DNA from: Roseomonas sp.
Lineage (GTDB): Bacteria > Pseudomonadota > Alphaproteobacteria > Acetobacterales > Acetobacteraceae
NCBI GenBank assembly: GCA_020249925.1
Contig: JADCER010000013.1
Coordinates: 124,001 to 188,000 of the forward strand
Direction of reading: 5' to 3'
Length of the DNA: 64,000 nt
Below the pieces are notes generated by a model. It saw only the letters and a list, made by a program, of their open reading frames with translations, had not been told where the DNA came from and searched no databases. Positions 50,824 through 60,792 of this stretch are shown piece after piece (within the stretch, counting starts at the first letter, position 1; the number at the start of each line of letters is the position of its first letter). A program made the translations under genes and the position numbers.

Positions 50824-51351
50824 ATGTCGAGTGCCGCCGAAAGCGCGCCAAGCTGGCATGGCATTATTCGCCAGGCCTTGAAGGAACATGATGTCCGGCT
50901 GGTCACCTATGTGCCGGACAATGTGCTCCGCCCCCTGATTGATGGCTGCCATGCCGATCCCTTCTTCACTACCTTCGCCGCCGCGCGAGAGGAAGAAGCG
51001 ATTGGCATTGTCGCCGGCGCCACCATGGCCGGCATGCGCGGCATTGTGCTGATGCAGACATCAGGCTTTGCGACCCTGCCCAATGTTCTCGCTTCCCTTG
51101 TTGTGGCCAGCCAAATCCCGGTGCTGATGATGGTGAGCGAACGCGGCACGCTGGGTGAATTCAATCCCGGCCAGGCGATTGTCTGCCGCACCATGCGCCC
51201 GATCCTGGATAGCATGGGCATTGAACACCACACCCTGTCCCGCATGGATGAGGCCGCCTTTATTGCGGATCGCACCATGCGCCAGGCCTTTGCCACGCGT
51301 TGGCCGGCCTGCCTGATCCTCTCACCACTGCTGACCGGGGGGCGCAAATAA
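50824..51351 (+). CDS. TPP-dependent decarboxylase, N-terminal (PYR-domain) subunit, sulfopyruvate/phosphonopyruvate decarboxylase type
   Basis: The 175-residue protein corresponds to the PYR half of a two-subunit thiamine-diphosphate decarboxylase, as in ComD of sulfopyruvate decarboxylase. TFAAAREEEAIGIVAGATMAGMRGIVLMQTSGFATLPNVLASLV contains the conserved Glu that activates the TPP aminopyrimidine (in REEEA). It has no TPP-diphosphate site; that is in the next gene. ATG 50824, with GGAG upstream, gives the expected length; the frame is open further upstream, inside the AEC gene. The stop overlaps the next ATG by one base. Confidence 0.87.
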   Translation: MSSAAESAPSWHGIIRQALKEHDVRLVTYVPDNVLRPLIDGCHADPFFTTFAAAREEEAIGIVAGATMAGMRGIVLMQTSGFATLPNVLASLVVASQIPVLMMVSERGTLGEFNPGQAIVCRTMRPILDSMGIEHHTLSRMDEAAFIADRTMRQAFATRWPACLILSPLLTGGRK

Positions 51352-51950
51352 TGGAAGACCGTCGCAATACGCAGGTGATGAACCGTGCGGCGCTGACAAG
51401 GCGCGTGGTGGGCAAGCTGACGAAGCAGGAAGCCGTGATTGGCGGCATCGGCAATTCCAACTGGGATTTATGGGCCGCCGGCCATCGGGCCGAGAATTTC
51501 TACATGCTGGGCAGCATGGGATTGGCGGCGCCGATTGCCATGGGGGTTGCGATTGCGCAGCCGGAACGGCGCGTTTTCGCCTTGGAAGGCGATGGGTCGC
51601 TGCTGATGCAGCTTGGCTGCCTTTCCACCATTGCCGCGCAGGCGCCGAAGAATTTGATTGTGATCATTTGGGACAATGGCATTTATCAGATCACCGGCGG
51701 CCAGGGCACGCCGGCGGCCAAGGCCGGCACCGATCTGGTGGCGATTGCGCGTGCCTCTGGCATTGCTTCTGCCCATTGGGCGGCGGATGAGGCGGAGTTT
51801 GATGCGCTGATTGACCGCGCCCTTGCCACCGATGGCCCGCATGTGATCGGCGCGCGCATTGATAATGAACCCGGCAAGACGCAAACGGACCGCGACCCGA
51901 TCCGCTTCCGTGAGACGTTTATGCGGGGCATGGCGACCAAACTGACATAA
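51351..51950 (+). CDS. TPP-dependent decarboxylase, C-terminal (PP-domain) subunit
   Basis: The 199-residue protein is the PP half of the same enzyme. The cofactor motif, GDGS through DN, is at EGDGSLLMQLGCLSTIAAQAP to VIIWDNGIY (about residues 78-112) and binds Mg and the TPP diphosphate. With the preceding gene it should form an alpha-2-beta-2 enzyme of the ComDE or phosphonopyruvate-decarboxylase class. Likely substrates are 3-sulfopyruvate, 3-phosphonopyruvate or an unknown 2-oxo acid; no phosphonate or sulfonate gene is nearby to decide. Confidence 0.87.
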   Translation: MEDRRNTQVMNRAALTRRVVGKLTKQEAVIGGIGNSNWDLWAAGHRAENFYMLGSMGLAAPIAMGVAIAQPERRVFALEGDGSLLMQLGCLSTIAAQAPKNLIVIIWDNGIYQITGGQGTPAAKAGTDLVAIARASGIASAHWAADEAEFDALIDRALATDGPHVIGARIDNEPGKTQTDRDPIRFRETFMRGMATKLT

Positions 51951-52080
51951 CGACCTGCCCGGCTGCTGGGGCGGCGCATCAAGGCCGGGTTGGAAACAGC
52001 CTGGCCCTTTTCAGCTTGTGGCAAGCAATCCGTGTTATTAACTACGGGTCTGGGAAAATCCCCAAGGGCTGAGGCGCATC

Positions 52081-53499
52081 GTGGCAACTGCACTTCCCGA
52101 GCTTGAAGACCCGGCGCAAGCCAAGGCAGCCCTGGCGCAGCTTGAAGGCGCGCGCCAATTCCAGGAAGCCGCCAGCCTGGCCGCCAAGGCTGTGGTGCTT
52201 TGGCCCGAGGATGCCGAGTTTCGTGCAGAGCGCGCAAAGCATCTGCTCGCCGCCGGCGCCCTGCTGGAGGCCGAGGCCGCGGCGCGCGAGGTTCTACAGG
52301 CCGAGGCCAGCGACGCTCAGAAGGAAGCAGCCTGGATCATCCTGGCCGATGCGCTGATCCGCCAGGAACGCGCCGCCGATGCGCGCGAAGCGCTGCGCGA
52401 GGCATGCTTTGCCATGCCGGGGAGCGTGGCCCTGCAAGCGAGGCGTGGGCACCAGGCAGCACAAGTAGGGGATTATCCGGAGGCCATAGACGCTTATCAG
52501 GCAGCCTGCGACCTGGCGCCGGAGCGTGAGGCGCTGCATCTGGGATTGCTGAACGGGCTTTGGATGGCCAAGCGTTATGCCCTTGGAAGTGCGGCCGCGG
52601 CGCGCGCGGTGGAGCAGTTTCCGGAATCGGCGACGCTACGACAGCAGCAGGCGAGCTTTCTGTTGGCGGAGGGGCGCGCAGCAGAAGCAATCGGCGTGGC
52701 GCGCGCGGCACTCGTTCTGGCTCCAGAAAACCCCTCAGCGCATTGGGCTTTGGTGGATGCGCTGTGGCGTCAGGATCGCTTTAATGAGGCGTTTCGTACG
52801 CTTGAAGCCGCGTGTGAGGCCATTCCTGGAAATACGTTTCTGTTGAATGAATTGGCGCGGCTTTCGATCCCGATGGGAAGGCGCGACTCTGTCATCAGAT
52901 TCTATCGCAAAGCGATCGAACTGCCGGATGTCTCGCCTGATATTTGGAATGGCTTGATCCGAGCTCATATTGCGGAAGAAGAGTTCTCAACTGCCGCTAC
53001 AATAGCGCGACGCGCAATGCTGGCGCACGCCCAGGCGGCCGATTTCGGTGCATTACTGGTTGAAGCATTGCTGTTGGAAGGCAAAACGGCTGCCGAGGCA
53101 TCATCAGATATCGCCTCTACCTTGGATACGTCACCGGAAAACCTTGATATAAGACACTTTGTGATCGCGGGCTTACTCGCGCTTGGACGCTGGGACGAAG
53201 CGATAGCGCATCTTGAGGAAATGCGATCACTGCAGCCAGATCAGCCTGAACTGCTTCTCAAATTCGGCATCGCCTTGAGCGGGCAGGGCGCCTTTCGTGA
53301 AGCAATTGCCTTGCTGTCGGAATTGACGGAACAACATCCGGCGCATGTTGATGCGTGGGAAGCCCTTTGTGACGCCTATCGCCAAGCCAAGGAAATAAAG
53401 AGCGCGATCATGGCCTACCGGCGTCTTGAAGCGCTTAAGCCCCCAAGACCAAAGATGAATCGCTTGCGCGTACGTCTGTTTGGAGAAGACGGTATTTGA
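52081..53499 (+). CDS. Tetratricopeptide repeat protein
   Basis: The 472-residue protein consists almost wholly of TPR-like helix pairs of about 34 residues, seen for instance in RRGHQAAQVGDYPEAIDAYQAACDLAPE, LEAACEAIPGNTFLLNELARL and GALLVEALLLEGKTAAEASSDI. No signal peptide or catalytic domain is seen, so it is probably a cytosolic scaffold. The start codon is GTG. The 5' half is as GC-rich as the rest of the window, whereas from about 52.85 kb the gene is AT-rich, as is the facing fkbM gene. TPR proteins beside fkbM genes occur in surface-glycan or flagellin-glycosylation loci; this is suggestive only. Confidence 0.85.
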   Translation: MATALPELEDPAQAKAALAQLEGARQFQEAASLAAKAVVLWPEDAEFRAERAKHLLAAGALLEAEAAAREVLQAEASDAQKEAAWIILADALIRQERAADAREALREACFAMPGSVALQARRGHQAAQVGDYPEAIDAYQAACDLAPEREALHLGLLNGLWMAKRYALGSAAAARAVEQFPESATLRQQQASFLLAEGRAAEAIGVARAALVLAPENPSAHWALVDALWRQDRFNEAFRTLEAACEAIPGNTFLLNELARLSIPMGRRDSVIRFYRKAIELPDVSPDIWNGLIRAHIAEEEFSTAATIARRAMLAHAQAADFGALLVEALLLEGKTAAEASSDIASTLDTSPENLDIRHFVIAGLLALGRWDEAIAHLEEMRSLQPDQPELLLKFGIALSGQGAFREAIALLSELTEQHPAHVDAWEALCDAYRQAKEIKSAIMAYRRLEALKPPRPKMNRLRVRLFGEDGI

Positions 53500-53524
53500 G
53501 AAGCCGATATCTTCTTTTGACCCA

Positions 53525-54502
53525 TTAAGCGGCCAGACGCGGCTTCTTCGCTAGAAGTATGCCGGCTCTGTACGGCGTTCCTAAAAGTTCATCGGAAGAC
53601 ATTTCAGTGGCAGCCGGATCAAGGCGAAAAAACCGAAGCCCCATACCCGAAAGCTTGCCCAGGAATTCCCCAACATCAAAGCCGGCGGCCTGTATCTGCC
53701 CAGGTGACCACTCCATCACGATCTGCAAATCCGGATTGGCGGCGACGACGGACTGCGCCCCATCAAATGCTAGAGGCTCAGCACCCTCGATATCAATTTT
53801 GATAACATCCAGCTTTCCTGAAAAATGTTGATAGAAATGATCAATACTTACACCTGGAACCGAAAATTCCACGCTGGGCGCTTCCCCAAGATAATCAAGA
53901 AAGCCCTCATGAACCTTGAAGATACTTGTATTACCTGAGCGCCCAACCCGACGAAACAGCGTCAACTGCCGTTCGGTCTCACAAATCGCAGAATGATAGA
54001 TGGAGGTGTTTCTTCCCAGATCATTGATGTGGATATTGTCACGCGCGATCTTGAACAAGGTTCCATCAGCCTCAACGCCTATCGACTTACCGTCGGGACA
54101 AAATCGTCCAAATAGCAGAGTAAAATAACCAAAATGTGCCCCGATATCCAAGCAATGATCGTCTTTGCGCAGAATACGACCAAAGTGTTCAGTCAATTCA
54201 GTCTCGTACAAACCGGTAGCAATAAACCATGGGGCAATAAGGCGGTCTGAGGCCTCAACAAGGTAGATGATCTGAACGCCATTCACGATGGCTTTGACTA
54301 ATACCAGACCATCACCCATGTAGGTGGTGCGTCCGCCATGGCTGAAGGCTTCCAAAGCAGCTAGGCGATGTTCGAGGCGACGTTCGATGCGCCGGTAGGG
54401 AAACAATAAATCTCTAAAGTTGCCCAAATGCCTAAGGCTGCCCTTCACGTATTTGGCCAAGCTTTCAGAGGCTGGCCTCGTGGGGGAAATTTTCTTACTC
54501 AT
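53525..54502 (-). CDS. FkbM family methyltransferase
   Basis: The 325-residue S-adenosylmethionine-dependent methyltransferase has the Rossmann motif HCLDIGAHFGYFTLLFGRF near residue 118 and the FkbM motif LDVIKIDIEGAEPLAFDGA near residue 232, with SVEFSVPGVSIDHF between. Relatives O-methylate sugars of glycans or polyketides. The gene is AT-rich (25 of 60 bases G/C at 53881-53940 by hand count, against 42 of 60 in enolase at 57421-57480), so it may be acquired. It faces the TPR gene tail-to-tail, and the flagellin gene is 5.4 kb away. Confidence 0.88.
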   Translation of the reverse strand: MSKKISPTRPASESLAKYVKGSLRHLGNFRDLLFPYRRIERRLEHRLAALEAFSHGGRTTYMGDGLVLVKAIVNGVQIIYLVEASDRLIAPWFIATGLYETELTEHFGRILRKDDHCLDIGAHFGYFTLLFGRFCPDGKSIGVEADGTLFKIARDNIHINDLGRNTSIYHSAICETERQLTLFRRVGRSGNTSIFKVHEGFLDYLGEAPSVEFSVPGVSIDHFYQHFSGKLDVIKIDIEGAEPLAFDGAQSVVAANPDLQIVMEWSPGQIQAAGFDVGEFLGKLSGMGLRFFRLDPAATEMSSDELLGTPYRAGILLAKKPRLAA

Positions 54503-54582
54503 GGGGATGGGTTAAGCCCATTGCATATGGCCTAGATACATTAAATTTCCGATCTTATTTGTTTGGTCATATTATCCCTAAC

Positions 54583-55029
54583 TCACAACCCACAAGCCGC
54601 ATCCAAAAACGCCCCACCCAGCGTCCCCGGCGTTGCTTCACGGAACCCGCTACGCCGCGGGCGTTCCGCATGGACCGGCTGCTGCGCATTGCGCCGCGCG
54701 AACCAGGCCCCTTCCAGTGGGCGCCATTGCCGTTCCGCACAACGATACTCCCCAATGAACCGCACCGAAAGCGCGCGACCGCCCGTTTCCGGAATGGGGA
54801 TGGATTCGCGCAAATTCAGCATAATCCAGGCCCGCCGCACGGGGCCTGAGATATTCAATTCACGTTCCTGCACATAGCCGCTTTCAAACATTTCATTATT
54901 GAAACCAATGGAACGCCAGCCAACCAGGCCGGGGCCGGGCGGTTCCGGAATGGGCGGGGGCTCTGGCGCCTGCTGGGCACAGCCCGCCAGTCCAACCAAA
55001 ACAACCGTCGCCGCCAACCACCGCCCCAT
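54583..55029 (-). CDS. Putative lipoprotein, possible surface-adhesin E-like domain
   Basis: The 148-residue product has a lipoprotein signal peptide with lipobox LAGC (MGRWLAATVVLVGLAGCAQQ) and then a Pro-rich spacer (PEPPPIPEPPGPG). The rest, with FNNEMFESGYVQERELN, VRRAWIMLNLRESI, GEYRCAERQWRPLEGAWF and ATPGTLGGAFLDAACG, has the spacing and the two Cys of surface-adhesin protein E-like domains. The match is by eye. ATG 55029 is chosen because AAAGGAG lies eight bases before it; longer in-frame starts only add residues ahead of the signal peptide. Confidence 0.65.
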   Translation of the reverse strand: MGRWLAATVVLVGLAGCAQQAPEPPPIPEPPGPGLVGWRSIGFNNEMFESGYVQERELNISGPVRRAWIMLNLRESIPIPETGGRALSVRFIGEYRCAERQWRPLEGAWFARRNAQQPVHAERPRRSGFREATPGTLGGAFLDAACGL

Positions 55030-55104
55030 AACGCCTGCTCCTTTAGGCATGTGTTTCATCGCATTTTCCGAGCCGCCAAGTGGTGCCACTTGGCTTGAAA
55101 ATGC

Positions 55105-56616
55105 TCAGCCCATATTCACCATAATGGTCTTCTTATGGGTGAAATGTTCCAGCATGGCTTCCAAGGATGCTTCCTTGCCCAGGCCGGATTGCTTCACGCC
55201 ACCATAGGAAAGATTGGCCTGCACCACCAGATTCTGGTTGATCTGGACCAGGCCCGCTTCCAGCCGATGCGCCAGATCAAGCCCAACCTTCAGATTATTC
55301 GTCCAAAGGCTGGCGGCCAGGCCGTAATCGGAATCATTCGCCTCGGCCAGCACCGCTTCCGGGTCATCAAAGGGCTGGATCACGGTAACGGGGCCAAAGA
55401 TTTCTTCCCGCACCAGCCGGCTTTCGCGCGTCAGGCCCGTGAAGATCACAGGCTGCAGGAACAGGCCCTTCTTCAGCGCGGGGTCTTCCGGCATGCGGCT
55501 GCAAACATGCGCGGTGGCGCCGGCGGTGGCCGTGCCCTCCGCAATGAAGCCCTTCACCTTATCGAATTGGCCTTGGCTGATGATGGTACCGATATCGGTC
55601 TTCTCATCCAAGGGATCGCCCATCACCATATTATTCACCGCATCCTTCATGGCGGTGACGAAGCGATCAAAGATCGGGCGTTCCACATAAATGCGCGATG
55701 CCGCAGTGCAGCTTTGCCCCTGTCGCGTGAAGCGCATGGACGTCAGCGCGCCAGACACCGTCTTGTCGAAATCGCAATCGGCAAAGACGATCATCGGGCT
55801 TTTGCCGCCCAACTCCAGCGTGACGGGGATCAGCTTATCGGCCGCCGCGCGATAGACAATCTTCCCGGTTTCAACCGACCCGGTGAAGGTCACTTTCTTC
55901 ACCAGCGGATGCGTCACCAGCGGCGCGCCGCATTCCGGGCCGAAGCCGCTCACCATATTGAACACGCCAGGTGGCAGCACGCGGTTCATGATTTCGCAAA
56001 TGCGCAGCACCGCCAGCGGCGCTTCTTCCGCGCTTTTCACCACAACGGCATTGCCCGCCACCAGCGCCGGCGCAACCTTCAGCGCCATCAGCAGCATGGG
56101 AACATTCCAGGGAATGATGGCACCCACAACGCCGAGTGGCTCACGCACCGTGACCGACAGCACATTGGGGGCGAAGGGCACGCTTTCGCCCTTCAATTCA
56201 CTGCCAAGCCCGCCGAAGAATTCGAAGACATCGGCGACAACATTAGCTTCCACGCGGCTTTCCGTGCGCAAAGCCTTGCCGGTTTCAAGCGCAATCAGCC
56301 GGCCCAATTCATCCACATGTTCCTTCAGCAGCGCGGCGCATTGATGCACCAGGGCGCCGCGCTTCCTCGCCGGCAGCTTGGCCCATTCCTTTTGCGCCTT
56401 GGCGGCATTGGTCACCGCCGCATCCACATCCGCCGCATCGCCTTCCGCCGCGCGCGCCACTTCAATGCCGGTGGCCGGGTTCACCACCGCGAAGGTCTTG
56501 CCGCTGCGCGCCGGCACATAGGCGCCACCGATGAAATGCAAGCCGGACAGCGCCTTGGCCAGCGCGAAGGGGTCTGCCGAAGGGGCGGCCGGGGTGTGGT
56601 GCGGGCGATCCAGCAT
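55105..56616 (-). CDS. NAD-dependent aldehyde dehydrogenase
   Basis: The 503-residue enzyme has the full ALDH set: PWNVPMLLMALKVAPALVAGNAVVVK, the Glu motif TLELGGKSPMIVF (residues about 268-280), the catalytic Cys in RQGQSCTAASRIYV (about 303) and EIFGPVTVI. It oxidises an aldehyde to the acid with NAD(P)+. The substrate is not clear; the sequence resembles the broad betaine-aldehyde/aldehyde dehydrogenase group. AAAGGACC precedes the start chosen at 56616. It is divergent from enolase. Confidence 0.9.
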   Translation of the reverse strand: MLDRPHHTPAAPSADPFALAKALSGLHFIGGAYVPARSGKTFAVVNPATGIEVARAAEGDAADVDAAVTNAAKAQKEWAKLPARKRGALVHQCAALLKEHVDELGRLIALETGKALRTESRVEANVVADVFEFFGGLGSELKGESVPFAPNVLSVTVREPLGVVGAIIPWNVPMLLMALKVAPALVAGNAVVVKSAEEAPLAVLRICEIMNRVLPPGVFNMVSGFGPECGAPLVTHPLVKKVTFTGSVETGKIVYRAAADKLIPVTLELGGKSPMIVFADCDFDKTVSGALTSMRFTRQGQSCTAASRIYVERPIFDRFVTAMKDAVNNMVMGDPLDEKTDIGTIISQGQFDKVKGFIAEGTATAGATAHVCSRMPEDPALKKGLFLQPVIFTGLTRESRLVREEIFGPVTVIQPFDDPEAVLAEANDSDYGLAASLWTNNLKVGLDLAHRLEAGLVQINQNLVVQANLSYGGVKQSGLGKEASLEAMLEHFTHKKTIMVNMG

Positions 56617-56668
56617 GGGTGGTCCTTTCTCAACTTCGGGCAAGCCATAGCGCTTGGGCGCCGCTTAG

Positions 56669-58021
<1,353 letters not shown>

Positions 58022-58030
58022 CCCTGGCGC

Positions 58031-59068
58031 TCAGCTTGCCAGCGGAGCAAGCTCGGCCAATGGCCAACGTGGGCGCGGATTGAAGGCGAGCGAATCGGCC
58101 AAGCCGTAACGCATCCTTTCAAGCCCCGCCCAGGCCACCATCACGGCATTATCGGTGCAAAGCCTGAGCGGCGGGGCCAGCATGGGAAGGCCGCGGGCGG
58201 TGGCGACGCCATCAAGCGCCAGGCGCACCGCGCCATTGGCAGCGACCCCGCCGGCCACAACCAGCGCTGTCACATCTGGCGCCATATCAAGCGCATGGGC
58301 AGCGCGATCGGCCAGCACGGCGGCGACGGCCGCCTGAAAGCTCGCCGCAATATCCTCTCGCCGCGCTTGCCCCTGCGCCACCGCCCGCGCCACGGCGGTC
58401 TTGAGGCCCGAGAAGGAAAAATCGCACCCCGCCCGCCCCAAAAGCGGCCGCGGCAGGTTCACCGCAGTAGGATTGCCGCTGCTTGCCAGCCTTTCCAGAT
58501 GCGGCCCTCCGGGCCAGGGCAGACCAAGCAGCTTTGCTGCCTTATCAAAAGCCTCACCCACCGCGTCATCAAGCGTGCTGCCCAAGCGGCGGTAGCTGCC
58601 AAGCCCTTCCACCAGGACGCATTGGCAATGCCCCCCGGAAAGCAGCAGCAGCAAATAGGGGAAGGCGGGCGCCCCACCGGGCATGAGGCCAGGCAGGCGC
58701 ACGGTCAGCGCATGCGCTTCCAGGTGATTGATGGCGATGAAGGGCAGGCGATGCGGCAGCGCCACCCCCTTGGCGAAGGAAGCGCCCACGATCAGCCCGC
58801 CGATCAAGCCGGGGCCCGCGGTTGCCGCCACCGCGTCAAGGTCAGCGTAACCCATGCCAGCCTTGGCCATGACGCCCGCCACAAGCCTGGGCAGATGTTG
58901 CAAATGCGCCCGTGCGGCGATTTCGGGCACCACGCCACCAAAGGCCGCATGTTCCTTCAACTGGCTGAAAACCGCCTCGGCCAGAATGGCGCCATCTGCG
59001 CGCAGCAGCGCGGCAGCGGTTTCATCGCAGCTTGTTTCGATCCCCAGGATGATGGCGTCAGGCTTCAT
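58031..59068 (-). CDS. tsaD: tRNA N6-adenosine threonylcarbamoyltransferase
   Basis: TsaD, with TsaB and TsaE, transfers the threonylcarbamoyl group to A37 of ANN-reading tRNAs. The 345-residue protein has the ASKHA-fold N-terminus [16 protein letters not shown], the metal site HLEAH in [16 protein letters not shown] (its two His), [14 protein letters not shown] and a second His/Asp region near [13 protein letters not shown]. Start ATG 59068 ([17 protein letters not shown]) is preferred; a GTG six codons upstream is possible. Confidence 0.95.
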   Translation of the reverse strand: MKPDAIILGIETSCDETAAALLRADGAILAEAVFSQLKEHAAFGGVVPEIAARAHLQHLPRLVAGVMAKAGMGYADLDAVAATAGPGLIGGLIVGASFAKGVALPHRLPFIAINHLEAHALTVRLPGLMPGGAPAFPYLLLLLSGGHCQCVLVEGLGSYRRLGSTLDDAVGEAFDKAAKLLGLPWPGGPHLERLASSGNPTAVNLPRPLLGRAGCDFSFSGLKTAVARAVAQGQARREDIAASFQAAVAAVLADRAAHALDMAPDVTALVVAGGVAANGAVRLALDGVATARGLPMLAPPLRLCTDNAVMVAWAGLERMRYGLADSLAFNPRPRWPLAELAPLAS

Positions 59069-59125
59069 AAGGAAGCCCGTTACCACGCCGGGGCCCGCGC
59101 GCGAAACCGCGCCCGCCGTTAGATG

Positions 59126-59461
59126 CTAACGCAGGCCTGAGGCCAATTGCTCATTGATCTCGATCAGGAAACCAAGATCGGGTGAAGGGCTTTCCATTTC
59201 CCGCATCACCGCGCGCCCCACCTGCAGCATGGTCAGCTTGGTTTCCTGCGGCAATTGATTGGCGGGGTGACGGAGCGATGCATCAAGCGCGATCCAAAGC
59301 CTGCGATTATCCGCAATGGCACGCGCGCGCGCGATGCCTTCCTGTTCCAGCGCCGCACGCAGGCCGCCAGTGACGCGGCGGAAGACATCCGCTTCCTGCT
59401 CTCGCGGGTCCATGGCCTGGCGCGTCATTTGGTACGCGCGGCGGGCATGCATCATGTTCAT
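59126..59461 (-). CDS. flaF: Flagellar biosynthesis regulator FlaF
   Basis: FlaF, found in alphaproteobacteria, is needed for proper flagellin synthesis and secretion. The 111-residue all-helical protein contains RRAYQMTRQAMDPREQEADVFRRVTGGL and NRRLWIALDASLRHPANQLPQETKLTMLQVGR, the family blocks. Its start overlaps the flbT stop by four bases, so the two are co-translated. Confidence 0.93.
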   Translation of the reverse strand: MNMMHARRAYQMTRQAMDPREQEADVFRRVTGGLRAALEQEGIARARAIADNRRLWIALDASLRHPANQLPQETKLTMLQVGRAVMREMESPSPDLGFLIEINEQLASGLR

Positions 59462-59889
59462 GCCACATCCTCCGGCACCGAGACGGAAGCAACGGGGCTC
59501 AGGCCCAGCACCACTTCCTCATGGCGCATCACGCGCCGTGCGAGCTTGAGCGCCTGATAGCATTGATCGGCTTCGGCGGCCTTCAGCGCGCGTTCGAGCA
59601 ATTCGCGCACCATACCAGAGGTTGTTGCTTCCCCAAATTCCTTGATGAGATCGCGGGCCAGATCAAGGCCGATCTTGCGTTCATCATGGTCGCCGATATA
59701 GGCAGTTTGCAGGGCGAAGTAGATGCGCCGGGCCGGTGAATTGGCCATCTCAGGCGTCATCAATTGCTTGCCGAACAGAAACCTTGCGCGCGCGGTGAGT
59801 TCTATACGGGCACGATTTCGGAAGCGGATGGGCGCGCCATTGACGATCATCATGTCGCCTTGGCGGAGTTCAAGAACAAGGGTGGACAT
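59458..59889 (-). CDS. flbT: Flagellin mRNA regulator FlbT
   Basis: In Caulobacter, FlbT binds the 5' untranslated region of flagellin mRNA and lowers its translation and stability when the hook is incomplete. The 143-residue protein has the FlbT blocks LVLELRQGDMMIVNGAPIRFRNRARIELTARARFLFGKQ and ARRIYFALQTAYIGDHDERKIGLDLARDLIKEFGEATTS. It is next to flaF and 53 bases from fliC, the mRNA it would regulate. Confidence 0.93.
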   Translation of the reverse strand: MSTLVLELRQGDMMIVNGAPIRFRNRARIELTARARFLFGKQLMTPEMANSPARRIYFALQTAYIGDHDERKIGLDLARDLIKEFGEATTSGMVRELLERALKAAEADQCYQALKLARRVMRHEEVVLGLSPVASVSVPEDVA

Positions 59890-59909
59890 TTTTGTCTCCC
59901 GCAGATGAA

Positions 59910-59935
59910 GGCGGCCCCGCCAGGGCGAGGCCGCC
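59910..59935 (-). terminator. Hairpin between fliC and flbT
   Basis: GGCGGCC (59910-59916) and GGCCGCC (59929-59935) form a 7-bp G/C stem with a 12-base loop, just after the fliC stop on the minus strand. The following bases are TTCATCT. It may terminate or partly attenuate transcription into flbT-flaF. Confidence 0.45.
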
Positions 59936-59942
59936 GACTGTA

Positions 59943-60776
59943 TTAACGGAACAGGCTGAGCAGGGTCTGCGGTGCCTGGTTGGAAATCGAAAGCGCCTGT
60001 GTGCCAAGCTGCTGCCTGATCTGCAGCGACTGCAACTTCGCACTTTCCTTCGCGAGATCGGCATCAACCAGGGCGCCAAGGCCACCTTCCATGGCGTCAA
60101 TCTTGTCCTTGTTGTAGCGGATCTGACCATCAACATAGTTGCTGTCAGCGCCGAACTTGTTCAGTGCGTCGGCAACCGCCGCTTCAACTTCCTTGAAGTT
60201 ACCGCTTGCACCAAGAGAAGCCTGTGCGGCGGCAGCATCCGCCGGGGCCGCATCCAGCACCATGTCAGCCGCTGCATCAACGGCGGTGATGGTGAAGGTG
60301 CCGGCCGCCTCATTGCGGATAGCAACAATGTTACCGCCACCCGCGCCAGCATCGGTGCTGAGCAGCGTGCGGCCGTTGTAAGTGGCATCCGCGATGAAGT
60401 TGTCCATCTGGGTCTTCAGCGCCGTATACTGCGCGTTATACTGGGCGCGCTGATCGGCATTGATGGTGCCATCGGCCAGGCGCGTCAGGGTCGAACGCAC
60501 ATTGACCATCGTTTCGGATACCTTGCCAAGCGCGGCAAAGGTCGTATCCAAAACGCCCTTCACACCGCCCAACTGCTCATTCGCAGCCGTGAGGCCAGCA
60601 ACATCGGATCGTACGGTTTGCGCCACGGCGAATGCGCCGCCATCATCCTTCGCATCGGCCACACGAAAACCCGTGGAGATACGCTTCTGAACCACGGAAA
60701 GCTGATCATTGGTGCGGTTCAGCGATTGAAGCGCCACCATGGAACCGATATTGGTGTTGACTGAATTCAAAGACAT
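59943..60776 (-). CDS. fliC: Flagellin
   Basis: The filament subunit, 277 residues, is short because the variable D2/D3 region is nearly absent. The conserved D0/D1 N-terminus SLNSVNTNIGSMVALQSLNRTNDQLSVVQKRISTGFRV and C-terminus (LAKESAKLQSLQIRQQLGTQALSISNQAPQTLLSLFR, ending in Arg) flank a small central part (about residues 130-215). ATG 60776 gives the normal MSLNS start. The ribosome-binding site lies in a small hairpin. No secretion signal is needed; the flagellar type III system exports it. Confidence 0.96.
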   Translation of the reverse strand: MSLNSVNTNIGSMVALQSLNRTNDQLSVVQKRISTGFRVADAKDDGGAFAVAQTVRSDVAGLTAANEQLGGVKGVLDTTFAALGKVSETMVNVRSTLTRLADGTINADQRAQYNAQYTALKTQMDNFIADATYNGRTLLSTDAGAGGGNIVAIRNEAAGTFTITAVDAAADMVLDAAPADAAAAQASLGASGNFKEVEAAVADALNKFGADSNYVDGQIRYNKDKIDAMEGGLGALVDADLAKESAKLQSLQIRQQLGTQALSISNQAPQTLLSLFR

Positions 60777-60777
60777 C

Positions 60778-60792
60778 GGGGTATTCCCCTCC
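60778..60792 (-). promoter_or_regulatory. fliC ribosome-binding site with a small hairpin
   Basis: On the minus strand the leader ends GGAGGGG-AATA-CCCC-G-ATG. GGGG (60786-60789) can pair with CCCC (60778-60781) across an AATA loop, partly hiding the Shine-Dalgarno GGAGG (60788-60792) next to the start codon at 60776. Four base pairs are weak alone, so a bound protein such as FlbT could decide the outcome. Confidence 0.5.
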
